Notes under the pieces: generated by a model
What the model saw: the letters and a program-made list of their open reading frames with translations, nothing else
Told to the model about the DNA's origin: nothing
Databases searched by the model: none
Source: Ignavibacterium sp.
GTDB lineage: Bacteria; Bacteroidota; Ignavibacteria; Ignavibacteriales; Ignavibacteriaceae
Assembly: GCF_025998815.1 (NCBI RefSeq)
Contig: NZ_AP026678.1
Span: 1,550,001 to 1,614,000 of the forward strand
Direction: 5' to 3'
DNA length: 64,000 nt
Position numbers and translations under genes: made by a program
In this document: positions 10,501-18,250 of the stretch, piece after piece
Position numbering within the stretch: the stretch's first letter is position 1
Layout of the letters: the number at the start of each line of letters is the position of its first letter

Positions 10501-12643
10501 ATGAAGATGAATGAATGAGCATTACCGTTCCGATTTTATCCATAAACTCATTCATTTTTTTAATATAGGAATCAGGGTTTTTCAGCGATTCGTCGGAAAT
10601 GCCAAGAATTATCAAATCAGTAGAAGCGGATTCTGATATAATTATATCAAGAGGTGTTTTGCTTTTACTCTGTTCTCTTAAAATTTTTATTTCTGCTTCA
10701 ATTCTGTATTGCTCTAAAACCTGATTTGCATTTTTAAAAACCCGTTCAACATTTACATCTTCATCAACAATAAAAAGAATTCTTAATGTTGCCTCTTTCC
10801 AAAGTGAACTGGAGCGAATAAATCTTAGAATGGTTAAAGCAAATGAAAAGTTATTACCGTAACCGCGCCACCAAAGGTCAATAGTCTTTCTGCTTCCAAA
10901 ACCTCGTTCATTATCATAATCAAGAAAGACAATATTATAATCCATTTTATTAAGGTCGTCAATCAACCTTGCAAATTGGTCGGGATATTTTGTATTTCTT
11001 GCCCATCCCATCAGAACTGTGTTCGGTTCAATACCTGTAAAACCATAAATTCTTGTGATAGTTTCAATACCCTGATAAATATTTTTGCATTTAAGTTTTT
11101 TGGAAAAAATTCCTTCGGCAATTGCATCAATTTGTTGTTCGGCTTCTTTAATTGCCGAATCGAATAACGTCTCAGAATCAGGGTCTTCAATAAAATCAAA
11201 ATTTGAAATAACGCCCAATTTTCCGGCAATTGCTTTACTCATTTCAACAAGGTGTGGTCTGTTTTGAAGACCACCGCTGAAAAGAATAATATTTGGTCTC
11301 CAGTTTCTTACAGATTTAACTCTTCCCTTAAGTTTTGTCAATCCGGTTCTCACTAATGAAGCCCATACACCTTCCCAAGTATCACCACTTTCCAAAGTAA
11401 GTTCTTTTCGTTTCAGATAAATAAATAAAGCACCGAGAATAATTGTTGCACCAATCATGGCAACAAAATCAAGTTGAATCATTACAATAAAACAGGCAAC
11501 AGAGCCAATAAGACTAACGATTCCGGGTACTTTAAACGATGGGTAAAAGTCTGAACTTGCCCAACCTTCAATGGCACAACTAAGATTCAGGAAACCATAT
11601 GTAGTAATAAAGAACATAGAAACTATTCTTGCGATAACATCCAGTTCACCTATAAGTATTCCGGCTTCAGCAATAATAAAAGTTAACATTAAAGCGTTTC
11701 TTGGTTCATTGGATTCGCCAAATCCAACTCCAAAAAATTCGGGAGTAATTTTATCCGTGGATGTTGCCTGTAAAATTCTTGGGGCACCTAAGATACTTCC
11801 TAATGCCGAAGAAAGAGTAGCACCCCAAATTCCTGCAATTACAAGTTCCGGAATCAGTGCAATTTTGAATAATGCTTTGGGATCGTTTTCCAGAAGCTCA
11901 GGACTGACCTGTGTGGAAAAAAAGAATGCAAGAAGTATATAAACAACCAACCCAATTACAATTGCGGAAATAGTTCCTAATGGAATTGATTTCTTGGGAT
12001 CCTTTAAATCGCCCGACATAGAAACGCCGGCTTCGAATCCTGTTACAGCAGGAAAAAAGATTCCAAACAATACTATAAACGGTGCAGCAGTCTCTGATGG
12101 TAATAGTGTCGGTTCGCTCGGAGCGTATTGATGATTTCCCAATATTATTGAAAGAAGGGACAATCCTATTGCAGCCATTATGAAGTATTGTGTTTTTATT
12201 GCGAGCGATGTGCTTATAAAAGTAATTATAGTTACGGCAATCAAAACTATTGTACCTGTCATCCTGATTGTGTTTTTATCCATCGGAAGATTCCAGTAAC
12301 TTAAGAAACTTTCTGCAAAACCAATCAGATATAAACTAACACTGAATGAAAGACCGACAAATAAAGCAAGTCCAAGTGTGCCACCGATTGGTAAACCAAG
12401 ACTTCTTGAAATCATGTAATATGTACCGCCGGCCTGAACTTTTTTATCTGTCGCAATTGAGGAGACACTTAATCCTGTAGTAACAGAAATCAGATGTGCC
12501 AGAAGAATTATTCCGATTGTCATATAAAGACCTGCCTGGCCTGCAATCCAGGGAAGTCTTAAATACATTATTACGCCAAGAATGGTGAGTATTGATGGAG
12601 TGAAAACACCACCAAAGGTTCCAATTTTTTTTGACTTTGCCAT
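7532..12643 (-). CDS. SLC12-like cation-chloride cotransporter fused to a helical region and P-loop ATPase
   Basis: Very large (1703 residues) inner-membrane protein. Residues 1-410 form an APC-fold permease with about 12 membrane segments and SLC12 hallmarks (GTFGGVFTPSILTILGVIMY, QAGGTYYMISRSLG, FGIFFPAVTGFEAG). Residues 430-720 resemble the SLC12 cytosolic domain (SVRNWRPNIILFSGG). Residues 720-1380 are charged and largely helical, with coiled-coil character. The C-terminus carries a P-loop ATPase (Walker A GERNSGKTT near 1410, Walker B-like AMIINDLEIWW near 1480) and ends with a winged-helix-like segment. Typical SLC12 proteins are 700-1200 residues and have no ATPase. The ATPase could gate or regulate transport; this is inference. 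It is the first gene of a two-gene operon with the MscS channel. Confidence 0.8.
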   Translation of the reverse strand: MAKSKKIGTFGGVFTPSILTILGVIMYLRLPWIAGQAGLYMTIGIILLAHLISVTTGLSVSSIATDKKVQAGGTYYMISRSLGLPIGGTLGLALFVGLSFSVSLYLIGFAESFLSYWNLPMDKNTIRMTGTIVLIAVTIITFISTSLAIKTQYFIMAAIGLSLLSIILGNHQYAPSEPTLLPSETAAPFIVLFGIFFPAVTGFEAGVSMSGDLKDPKKSIPLGTISAIVIGLVVYILLAFFFSTQVSPELLENDPKALFKIALIPELVIAGIWGATLSSALGSILGAPRILQATSTDKITPEFFGVGFGESNEPRNALMLTFIIAEAGILIGELDVIARIVSMFFITTYGFLNLSCAIEGWASSDFYPSFKVPGIVSLIGSVACFIVMIQLDFVAMIGATIILGALFIYLKRKELTLESGDTWEGVWASLVRTGLTKLKGRVKSVRNWRPNIILFSGGLQNRPHLVEMSKAIAGKLGVISNFDFIEDPDSETLFDSAIKEAEQQIDAIAEGIFSKKLKCKNIYQGIETITRIYGFTGIEPNTVLMGWARNTKYPDQFARLIDDLNKMDYNIVFLDYDNERGFGSRKTIDLWWRGYGNNFSFALTILRFIRSSSLWKEATLRILFIVDEDVNVERVFKNANQVLEQYRIEAEIKILREQSKSKTPLDIIISESASTDLIILGISDESLKNPDSYIKKMNEFMDKIGTVMLIHSSSFFEKIDIGILRKTGETAHEKIETEITPLPEVIGSALAGNLRKLDEDMISIIKTFSDETILFYSAKHSELLSKLGNLAGRQFNILEKALGESGMPRLRKLAHKTLNDLLFHIYRITEEYSTEYEKKYQTTFDSALESFENQTKDLIEHYPDYFNLHFEKDAFKSDKNDNVRLRFFKLRKRISASLSKKVLSVKLNFRKLLQYYILHKQKVRLADVLNEAGVSVHTFFSDLKIFILSLHDSLEKICIECENGNYSSELIKSEREKIQDKLTKIQSFLSENAAGLRKRYVISWRNDLMEINEMAATPTVNYLIKKKLRTRKSEKVKIDYADKFSFVFRENYNLFISDLKLETVDLRLKGRIKSVKEDVVQSFSEYLLNKILKPIEEIKNEIDEVNGGKIPAISLPEFSDPSSDLLKEVEENLSITEEFFETFPEKTDVPSDDFITEISRGEFNPADVKSINFRRLAEILIETAFAEPIIKDVEKIGELLSELNENLRDAINLANFNISSLEDETPDRQKLIEDYLTSLKQKLDKFSNEAVGILENFIASIEKHYKLISEMLNPFSLKRTSEEMGLLVRKQESRKLLQSVSDSFEQAQEAAKRVLVDLIYGKSKGIIFARKQKSYSKTPGSTIGEVLQFVKSVSPKPDVYSTLPNYYKKLFSCSSRISKDFWVEMRSEMQTASAALNYYKSGYHGALLILGERNSGKTTLSGMIANKYFRADRIFSLRSPANSTSNVSDFEKFLRRHINLSGSIDSVFNTLPSDCAMIINDLEIWWERNESGFEVVDLISDLVRKYSDKILFIINCNIHSFQLINKIKRIDDLFISSILCEPFNSENLKELILRRHNSSGLMFQLGNKDEEQIGELKLAGLFDRYFDYYDGNPGTAMNGWLANIKKYDSNKLIIQNPAIYDLSPLEELNEDWLIYLAQISLHRRISLESLLKVMKANEKSGADIVRTLLRSGLIIEKSSNVYGINLYIEPFLIKVLKKRMLII

Positions 12644-12763
12644 AAAGATTAAAATTTTTGCTGCGGCAATTTAATAAAATTTATTTGCAGATTTTGATTA
12701 AGTTTTTAGAAGAAAAACAATATTAACGAACGACAAATACAAAAAACTTTTGTTTCTAAAGTT

Positions 12764-12787
12764 CTGCCAATGTATTTTTTTTGGCAG
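12764..12787. promoter_or_regulatory. Inverted repeat CTGCCAA-N10-TTGGCAG in the abiE/SLC12 intergenic region
   Basis: Perfect 7-bp arms about 75 nt upstream of abiEi and 120 nt from the divergent SLC12-ATPase start. Known AbiEi repressors bind paired inverted repeats, but this one differs in sequence from the repeat at 12812, so the function is uncertain. Confidence 0.35.
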
Positions 12788-12811
12788 TAAATAAAGTTAA
12801 TGAATCAATTT

Positions 12812-12838
12812 CAAGGTAAATTTACTATATTTACCTTG
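12812..12838. promoter_or_regulatory. Probable AbiEi operator: CAAGGTAAAT-N7-ATTTACCTTG
   Basis: Perfect 10-bp inverted arms end 22 nt before the abiEi start. The repeat covers TATATTTA, a near match to the TAnnTTTG -7 element, so a protein bound here would block the promoter. AbiEi antitoxins are known to repress their own operon through inverted repeats in the promoter; that this is the site is inference. Confidence 0.65.
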
Positions 12839-12860
12839 CAAACGATTCAAGATATGAATT

Positions 12861-13457
12861 ATGGAAAAAATTATTAAAATATTTAAAAAAAATAACGGAT
12901 ATGCGAGAATGAAGGAACTCCGCTCTTCAGGTATTCAAACCCGTGATATTGCGAAAGCAATTGAAATTGGTCTAATTGAAAAAATTAAGCCTGGTCTTTA
13001 CAAACTTGTAAACTATGAGCGTGATGAACATGAAGGTTTTGTCGAAGTATGCCATGCTAATAGACGAGCTGTTATTTGTATGCTTTCGGCAGCCAGTTAT
13101 TATGAACTAACAACATTTAATCCATCGGAAATTTATGTTGCAGTTCCAAATAACACCGATAAATTTGTACTTAGTTATCCACCAATAAAAGTTTATTACT
13201 TCGCAGATAGTTATTACTCACCAGGAATTGAAACCCTAAAAACAAAAAGTGGAATTGTAAGGATATATAACAGAGAAAAAACTATTGGAGATCTTTTTAG
13301 ATATATGAAAAAGATAGGCGAGGATATTGCTGTTGAATCACTAAAAACGTATCTGCAAAATAGAAAAGAAAGAAATATTCCAAAGCTTATTGAGTACGCA
13401 GAAATTTGTGGAGTAAAAAAGAAAATCGAACCGTTGATTAAGGCAATACTATCGTGA
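12861..13457 (+). CDS. abiEi: AbiEi-type antitoxin / transcriptional autorepressor (type IV TA)
   Basis: Antitoxin of the AbiE system, which counteracts the nucleotidyltransferase toxin without stable binding and represses its own promoter. The N-terminal 60 residues form a winged helix (GYARMKELRSSGIQTRDIAKAIEIG and KIKPGLYKL). The C-terminal part has family features (AVICMLSAASYYELT, VAVPNN, YNREKTIGDLFRY). The 198-residue length is normal. The stop overlaps the GTG start of the toxin gene (GTGA). An inverted-repeat operator lies immediately upstream. The family supplies abortive phage resistance or stabilises mobile DNA. Confidence 0.9.
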   Translation: MEKIIKIFKKNNGYARMKELRSSGIQTRDIAKAIEIGLIEKIKPGLYKLVNYERDEHEGFVEVCHANRRAVICMLSAASYYELTTFNPSEIYVAVPNNTDKFVLSYPPIKVYYFADSYYSPGIETLKTKSGIVRIYNREKTIGDLFRYMKKIGEDIAVESLKTYLQNRKERNIPKLIEYAEICGVKKKIEPLIKAILS

Positions 13458-14356
13458 GAGGGAAAAAAGAAATAAAAAATATTGCTGCATCGGTTAAAGA
13501 AAGATTAAGAAATATATCAACCCAATCCGGACTGGAATTTCAAAGCATAGTTAGTCAGTATATGCAGGAAAGATTTTTATATCGCCTTTCAAAGTCAATT
13601 TATTCAAACAATCTTATTTTGAAAGGCGCGTTGTTATTCGTTGCCCATAATATAAGCAGAAATCGTCCTACAAGAGATATTGATTTTCTAGGCTCAAAAA
13701 TTCCAAATGAGATTGATGATTTGCTCGAACTAATTAAAGAAATCCTGCAAATTAAGTTCGATGACGGATTAAGGTTCGATTCTGATTCCATTGAAGCTGA
13801 ATACATAACTGAGCACGGCGATTATAAAGGTGTAAGAATTAAGTTTTATGCATATCTGGAAAATTCCAGAGAAAGAATTCAACTTGATATCGGATTTGGT
13901 GATAAAATTACTGCAGGTCCGGTGGAAATTGAATTTCCAACACTACTTGATTTTCCTGCACCAAGATTAAAAGTTTATTCAATTGAAACTGCAATTGCTG
14001 AAAAGTTTGAAGCGATAGTTTCTCTACAATTACAAACAAGCAGAATGAAAGATTTTTATGATATTCTGTTTTTTGCAGAAAATTATGATTTCAAAAAACA
14101 AAAACTAATTCAGGCAATCACGACAACATTTAAGAATAGATCAACCAATTTAGAATTAAGTAAAACTATCTTTGCGGACCAGTTCATAGAAAATGATGGG
14201 TTTCAAAAACTGTGGGAAGCATTTATTGCCAGAAATAAATTAGAAAACACAAAAAGTTTCCCCGAAGTAGTTTCACTAATTCAATCTTTTATACAACCTG
14301 TATTCGAATCTAAGACAGAGAATAATTGGAATCCAGAGAAATGGGAATGGGAATAA
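13454..14356 (+). CDS. abiEii: AbiEii-type nucleotidyltransferase toxin (type IV TA)
   Basis: Toxin of the AbiE pair, a DUF1814/AbiEii nucleotidyltransferase; homologues add nucleotides to tRNA or otherwise stall growth. The nucleotidyltransferase core is visible as LKGALLF (about residues 55-61) followed by RPTRDIDFLG (about 70-79) with the metal-binding D-x-D; KFEAIVSL and MKDFYDI are further family motifs. It is 300 residues with a GTG start overlapping the antitoxin stop by 4 nt. Only 16 nt separate it from meaB, so read-through may place meaB under AbiE control. Confidence 0.9.
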   Translation: MRGKKEIKNIAASVKERLRNISTQSGLEFQSIVSQYMQERFLYRLSKSIYSNNLILKGALLFVAHNISRNRPTRDIDFLGSKIPNEIDDLLELIKEILQIKFDDGLRFDSDSIEAEYITEHGDYKGVRIKFYAYLENSRERIQLDIGFGDKITAGPVEIEFPTLLDFPAPRLKVYSIETAIAEKFEAIVSLQLQTSRMKDFYDILFFAENYDFKKQKLIQAITTTFKNRSTNLELSKTIFADQFIENDGFQKLWEAFIARNKLENTKSFPEVVSLIQSFIQPVFESKTENNWNPEKWEWE

Positions 14357-14372
14357 TCCTTAAATTGCATAT

Positions 14373-15497
14373 ATGAAAAAACAAAAACCAAATTCTTACA
14401 AACCTGATTGGACTCCAGAAAATGCTGGTGATGAATTCGCAGTAAGAGTTGTTAAAGGTGTTGAGCATACAGAGAATATTAATAAATTATCTTCATCCAA
14501 ACGCAAACATCTTTCCGTTGATGATTATGTTAATGGTGTTTTGAATTTTGATAGAAATATTCTGGCACGAACCATAACATTAATTGAAAGCAACAATCCG
14601 GTTCATCACGATACTGCACAGGAAGTCCTTAAGAAACTTCTTCCCTACTCAGGTAAATCATTACGAATTGGAATCACCGGTGTTCCCGGTGCGGGCAAAA
14701 GTACTTTAATTGAAACTCTCGGAATGTTTCTGATAGGTCAAGGTCATAAAGTTGCTGTGCTTACTGTTGATCCAAGCAGTACAGTAACAAAAGGAAGTAT
14801 TCTGGGCGATAAAACAAGAATGGAAAAACTTTCAAAAGAAGAAAATTGTTTTATTCGTCCTTCGCCATCAGGTGGTGAACTTGGAGGTGTAGCAAGAAAA
14901 ACCCGGGAAACAATTACTATAGTAGAAGCTGCAGGATTTGATGTTGTTCTTATTGAAACTGTCGGAGTTGGTCAGAGTGAAGTTACAGTTCGTTCGATGG
15001 TAGATTTCTTTTTACTCGTTTTGATTGCCGGTGCAGGTGATGAGCTTCAGGGAATAAAAAGAGGTGTAATGGAATTATGCGATGCGATTTTCATAAATAA
15101 AGCTGATGGTGATAATGAAAAAAGAGCTTTGATTGCTCAAACAGATTATAATAATGCTCTTCATTATCTTCAACCAGCTACAAAAGGTTGGCAGCCCAAA
15201 GCATACACCGGTTCTGCTTTAACCGGAAAAGGAATTCATGAATTATGGAATGTTATTTTAAAATTTGAAAAGCTAACAAAATCCAACGGAACATTTGAAG
15301 AACGAAGAAGTAATCAGATTGTTGAATGGGCTTTTAAAATGGTAGAGAATAAACTTATCGATGATTTTTATAATGATGAAAACATTAAAAAGATAATTAG
15401 TAAAGTAAAGGACGAAATCCTTAAAGGACAACTAACTCCTACCTTGGCCGCTGAAAAACTTCTTAACATTTATAAAACAAAAAAGGGTTCGAAATGA
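14373..15497 (+). CDS. meaB: MeaB/ArgK-family GTPase, methylmalonyl-CoA mutase chaperone
   Basis: G3E-family P-loop GTPase that gates delivery of adenosylcobalamin to methylmalonyl-CoA mutase and protects it from inactivation. Walker A is GVPGAGKST at about residues 102-110; the switch region is LIETVGVGQSE and the base-recognition motif NKADGD. The C-terminal helices match the MeaB dimerisation arm. At 374 residues it is slightly longer than usual through an N-terminal extension of about 40 residues. It lies just after abiEii and 8 kb from mutAB; the SLC12-MscS, RAYT and AbiE genes separate enzyme and chaperone. Confidence 0.93.
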   Translation: MKKQKPNSYKPDWTPENAGDEFAVRVVKGVEHTENINKLSSSKRKHLSVDDYVNGVLNFDRNILARTITLIESNNPVHHDTAQEVLKKLLPYSGKSLRIGITGVPGAGKSTLIETLGMFLIGQGHKVAVLTVDPSSTVTKGSILGDKTRMEKLSKEENCFIRPSPSGGELGGVARKTRETITIVEAAGFDVVLIETVGVGQSEVTVRSMVDFFLLVLIAGAGDELQGIKRGVMELCDAIFINKADGDNEKRALIAQTDYNNALHYLQPATKGWQPKAYTGSALTGKGIHELWNVILKFEKLTKSNGTFEERRSNQIVEWAFKMVENKLIDDFYNDENIKKIISKVKDEILKGQLTPTLAAEKLLNIYKTKKGSK

Positions 15498-15504
15498 ACC
15501 CTTT
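15482..15504 (-). terminator. Hairpin AAAGGGTTC-GAAAT-GAACCCTTT with U-tract on the minus strand
   Basis: Nine-base arms and a 5-nt loop overlap the meaB stop codon. Read on the minus strand the hairpin is followed by a T-run, so it would end the convergent TonB-type barrel transcript; on the plus strand it lacks a T-run. Confidence 0.6.
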
Positions 15505-15618
15505 CAAAAATTTAATTTAAATAAAATTATCACTTTAAATTCATTCCAAAACAAATATAAGATGCTGAAAAAAATTCAGTGTACATGTCAGACTTTTTTT
15601 TCAGAAGTCTCTTATAAA

Positions 15619-18069
15619 TTAAAACTCATCCATTCCTTCTTCATCCTGTGGTCGTCTCCGTTCTCTATCCTTATTGTTATTGGATGGAGATAATCTGTAT
15701 GTTATTCCCAGATATGCAATTCTTGTATCAAATTTTCTGTAAGAAGAAGTTATAAAATTCTGGCCGAAAGTTTCGCTTTCCCATTTTCTTGTATTAAAAA
15801 CATCGCTTAGCCGGAATGATACGGAAAGTTGTCCGTCCAGAAAATCCTTTCTAACAGCAAAATCGGTGACAAATTGTTCTTTCATCTTAGTCTGTGCCAT
15901 TACTCTGGGTCCATCGTAATTCAGATTGATCTGCAGATTAAAATCTTTACTTATGGAGAAAGTATTATTCATTTTTGCCATCCAGCTATTATCAGAATTT
16001 AATATACCCAGCCCATCAAATTCATTATTAAAATATGTAAAACTCGTATTAGTTCTGAACCAGTCAAAAAGAGGTGAACTGAATGTCAACTCAAGTCCGT
16101 ACGAAATATTTTTAGCAAGATTTTCCCAGGTTCGCTCTGTTATACCGTTTTCATTTACAATAGTGTACTCCGTTATTGCATCCTGAGTTGTTCTGTAAAA
16201 AATTGAAGATGTTAGAGCAGTTTTGTTAAACAGTTTTGAGTAACCTAATTCGAGAGAATTTGTAAATTCAGGTTTAAGTTCCGGATTTCCATAATAAATA
16301 TTTAAAGAATCCGATCGGTCAACATAAGGATTTAATCTACGGTTATTTGGTCTTTCAACTCTTCTGCTGTAACTCAATTGAATTTCCTGTTGTGAAGGCA
16401 ATCCCTGAACAAGATGAACAGTAGGATATAATGCAAAATAATCATTAGTGAATGATGAATTTGAAAGATTTTCATTTCCTTTAACATCTGCCTGTTCTGC
16501 TCTAAGACCAAACTGGTATTTGAATTCATCAATATTATTTGAATAAATCCCGTAAACGGCATAAATATTTTCCTTATAATCAAAATCGGTCTTTCTTGTT
16601 AAATCCTCTGACCAATCTCCTGTAATATTATTAAGATTGAGATAATCATTTTTTGAATTAAAATTTTTAAGGTTAATTTCGAACCCCGTTTCAATTCTGC
16701 CAAATCCCTCAATAGGATTTATATAATTCGATTGAAATGTCCAGCGTGTACTCTTATTGTCCGACAATCCTTTTTCAAAAAATTCTTCACCGGTTGGGAT
16801 AAAATCGGTTGTGAAATTCTTTTGAACGATATCTTCATCTCTCGTCATTTTAAAATCACCAAAAATAATATCGGTTGTAAACTCCGCTCCTTTTGTATCA
16901 AAAGTTCTTTTATAACTTAAGGTATACTGCATAGCATTCATTCTACGAACTGCATCACCGCTTCGCTCAAAATATCTTGTTACAGCATTAGCGGAATTAA
17001 GATTTGTTGTTTTAATCAGACTCTGATTATCAAATCCGAATTTTCTGTAACGAGTTGAAAAAGTAAATGTATTATAGTTATCAGGTGTTACATCAATTCC
17101 CGCAGTAAAGTTATGACCAAAATGATTAAATGTACCATCATTGAACTGATCAAGATATGAAGTAACATTATTAATATTATTGGTTCTGAATGAACTTCCG
17201 CTGTTATCAGAATTTCTGATTCTGGAATCAATCGAAAAGAAAAAATTTATATCAGGAAATTTATAATTGAAATTCAAGGAGCCGTTAAAATTTTCTTTAG
17301 TACCGCCGGTAAGACTTATAGTTCCGTTCAAACCACCGTTTATTCTTTTCTTAAGAACAATATTCAGAATGCCTCCGGTACCTTCGGGGTCATAACGAGC
17401 CGAAGGATTAGTAACTAATTCAATAGATTCAATCTGGCTTGCAGGGATATTAGATAAAACATCTCCGCTTCCCAATCCAAGTAACTCGCTGGGCTTTCCA
17501 TCAATTAATATTCTTACATTCTGATTTCCACGGTAACTTACATTTCCATCTGCATCAACAGTAACCGACGGAATATTCTGAACAACATCTACAGCAGTTC
17601 CTCCGAGGTTAGTTAAATCTTTCTCTACATTGATAACTTTCTTATCGAGATTATTAATGATCACTTCCTTCTCACCTGTAACCACAACATTCGAAAGTTC
17701 AATCGTCTTTTCATCAAGAGCAATAACTCCCAAATCTATTTCTGGTTTGTTAGGCGTAATGCGAATAGAATCTATTGTCCGATTATCATAACCAATGTAC
17801 GAAGCTCGCAGGAAATAAAATCCGGGTCTTAAATTGCTTAAAGTAAATTTGCCTTCTTTATCTGTAATTGTTCCATTTACCATTGCAGAATCACGATAGC
17901 TGAACAGAACAACATTACAATACTCTATTATTTGTTTAGTTTGTGCATCAATAATTTTCCCGGTTATTTTTCCGTTTAACTGCATTCCCTGAAAATTTCC
18001 CTGACGATTTTGAGCAAAGCCAATATTGGCAAAAATCAGGAACGCTATTAGCAAATATTTATTGAACAT
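15619..18069 (-). CDS. TonB-dependent receptor-like outer-membrane beta-barrel protein
   Basis: Large outer-membrane protein of the Bacteroidota barrel family. A signal peptide ends near FANIGFAQ (about residue 20). A CarboxypepD-regulatory/beta-sandwich domain (GKITGKIIDAQTKQIIEYCNVVLF) covers about 30-110. A plug domain follows (VVVTGEKEVIINNLDKKVINV, VRILIDGKPSELLGLG, ASQIESIELVTNPSARYDPEG), then a barrel to the C-terminus (TRIAYLGITYRLSP). The length of 816 residues is typical. A GAGAGGA ribosome-binding site precedes the ATG. The last residues are acidic and Arg-rich (KDRERRRPQDEEGMDEF) and have no terminal aromatic barrel signature. The substrate is unknown and no SusD-like partner is adjacent. 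Confidence 0.88.
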   Translation of the reverse strand: MFNKYLLIAFLIFANIGFAQNRQGNFQGMQLNGKITGKIIDAQTKQIIEYCNVVLFSYRDSAMVNGTITDKEGKFTLSNLRPGFYFLRASYIGYDNRTIDSIRITPNKPEIDLGVIALDEKTIELSNVVVTGEKEVIINNLDKKVINVEKDLTNLGGTAVDVVQNIPSVTVDADGNVSYRGNQNVRILIDGKPSELLGLGSGDVLSNIPASQIESIELVTNPSARYDPEGTGGILNIVLKKRINGGLNGTISLTGGTKENFNGSLNFNYKFPDINFFFSIDSRIRNSDNSGSSFRTNNINNVTSYLDQFNDGTFNHFGHNFTAGIDVTPDNYNTFTFSTRYRKFGFDNQSLIKTTNLNSANAVTRYFERSGDAVRRMNAMQYTLSYKRTFDTKGAEFTTDIIFGDFKMTRDEDIVQKNFTTDFIPTGEEFFEKGLSDNKSTRWTFQSNYINPIEGFGRIETGFEINLKNFNSKNDYLNLNNITGDWSEDLTRKTDFDYKENIYAVYGIYSNNIDEFKYQFGLRAEQADVKGNENLSNSSFTNDYFALYPTVHLVQGLPSQQEIQLSYSRRVERPNNRRLNPYVDRSDSLNIYYGNPELKPEFTNSLELGYSKLFNKTALTSSIFYRTTQDAITEYTIVNENGITERTWENLAKNISYGLELTFSSPLFDWFRTNTSFTYFNNEFDGLGILNSDNSWMAKMNNTFSISKDFNLQINLNYDGPRVMAQTKMKEQFVTDFAVRKDFLDGQLSVSFRLSDVFNTRKWESETFGQNFITSSYRKFDTRIAYLGITYRLSPSNNNKDRERRRPQDEEGMDEF

Positions 18070-18200
18070 AATCCTCTCTCAATTTTTTGATTTGACAATA
18101 AAGTAAACACTCAGGTTTAACTTTTAATTCAAATTTGCCTGAAATAAGATGTGAAAATACAAAAAATGGTGCAAACTGATGTGGCAATTAATCATAAAAA

Positions 18201-18230
18201 AAGCAGTTCACCTTTTAAGATGAACTGCTT
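18201..18230 (-). terminator. Rho-independent terminator of the OmpA-family gene
   Basis: AAGCAGTTCA and TGAACTGCTT form a perfect 10-bp stem with a 10-nt loop. On the minus strand the stem is followed by seven T's. It lies 21 nt after the stop codon of the minus-strand OmpA gene. Confidence 0.85.
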
Positions 18231-18250
18231 ATTACTAATAAAGCACTAAT

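Noticed and set aside
8091-11942. Several 60-120-codon open frames on the plus strand inside the SLC12-ATPase gene
   Set aside because: They are antisense to a long frame with clear domains and have no coding character of their own.
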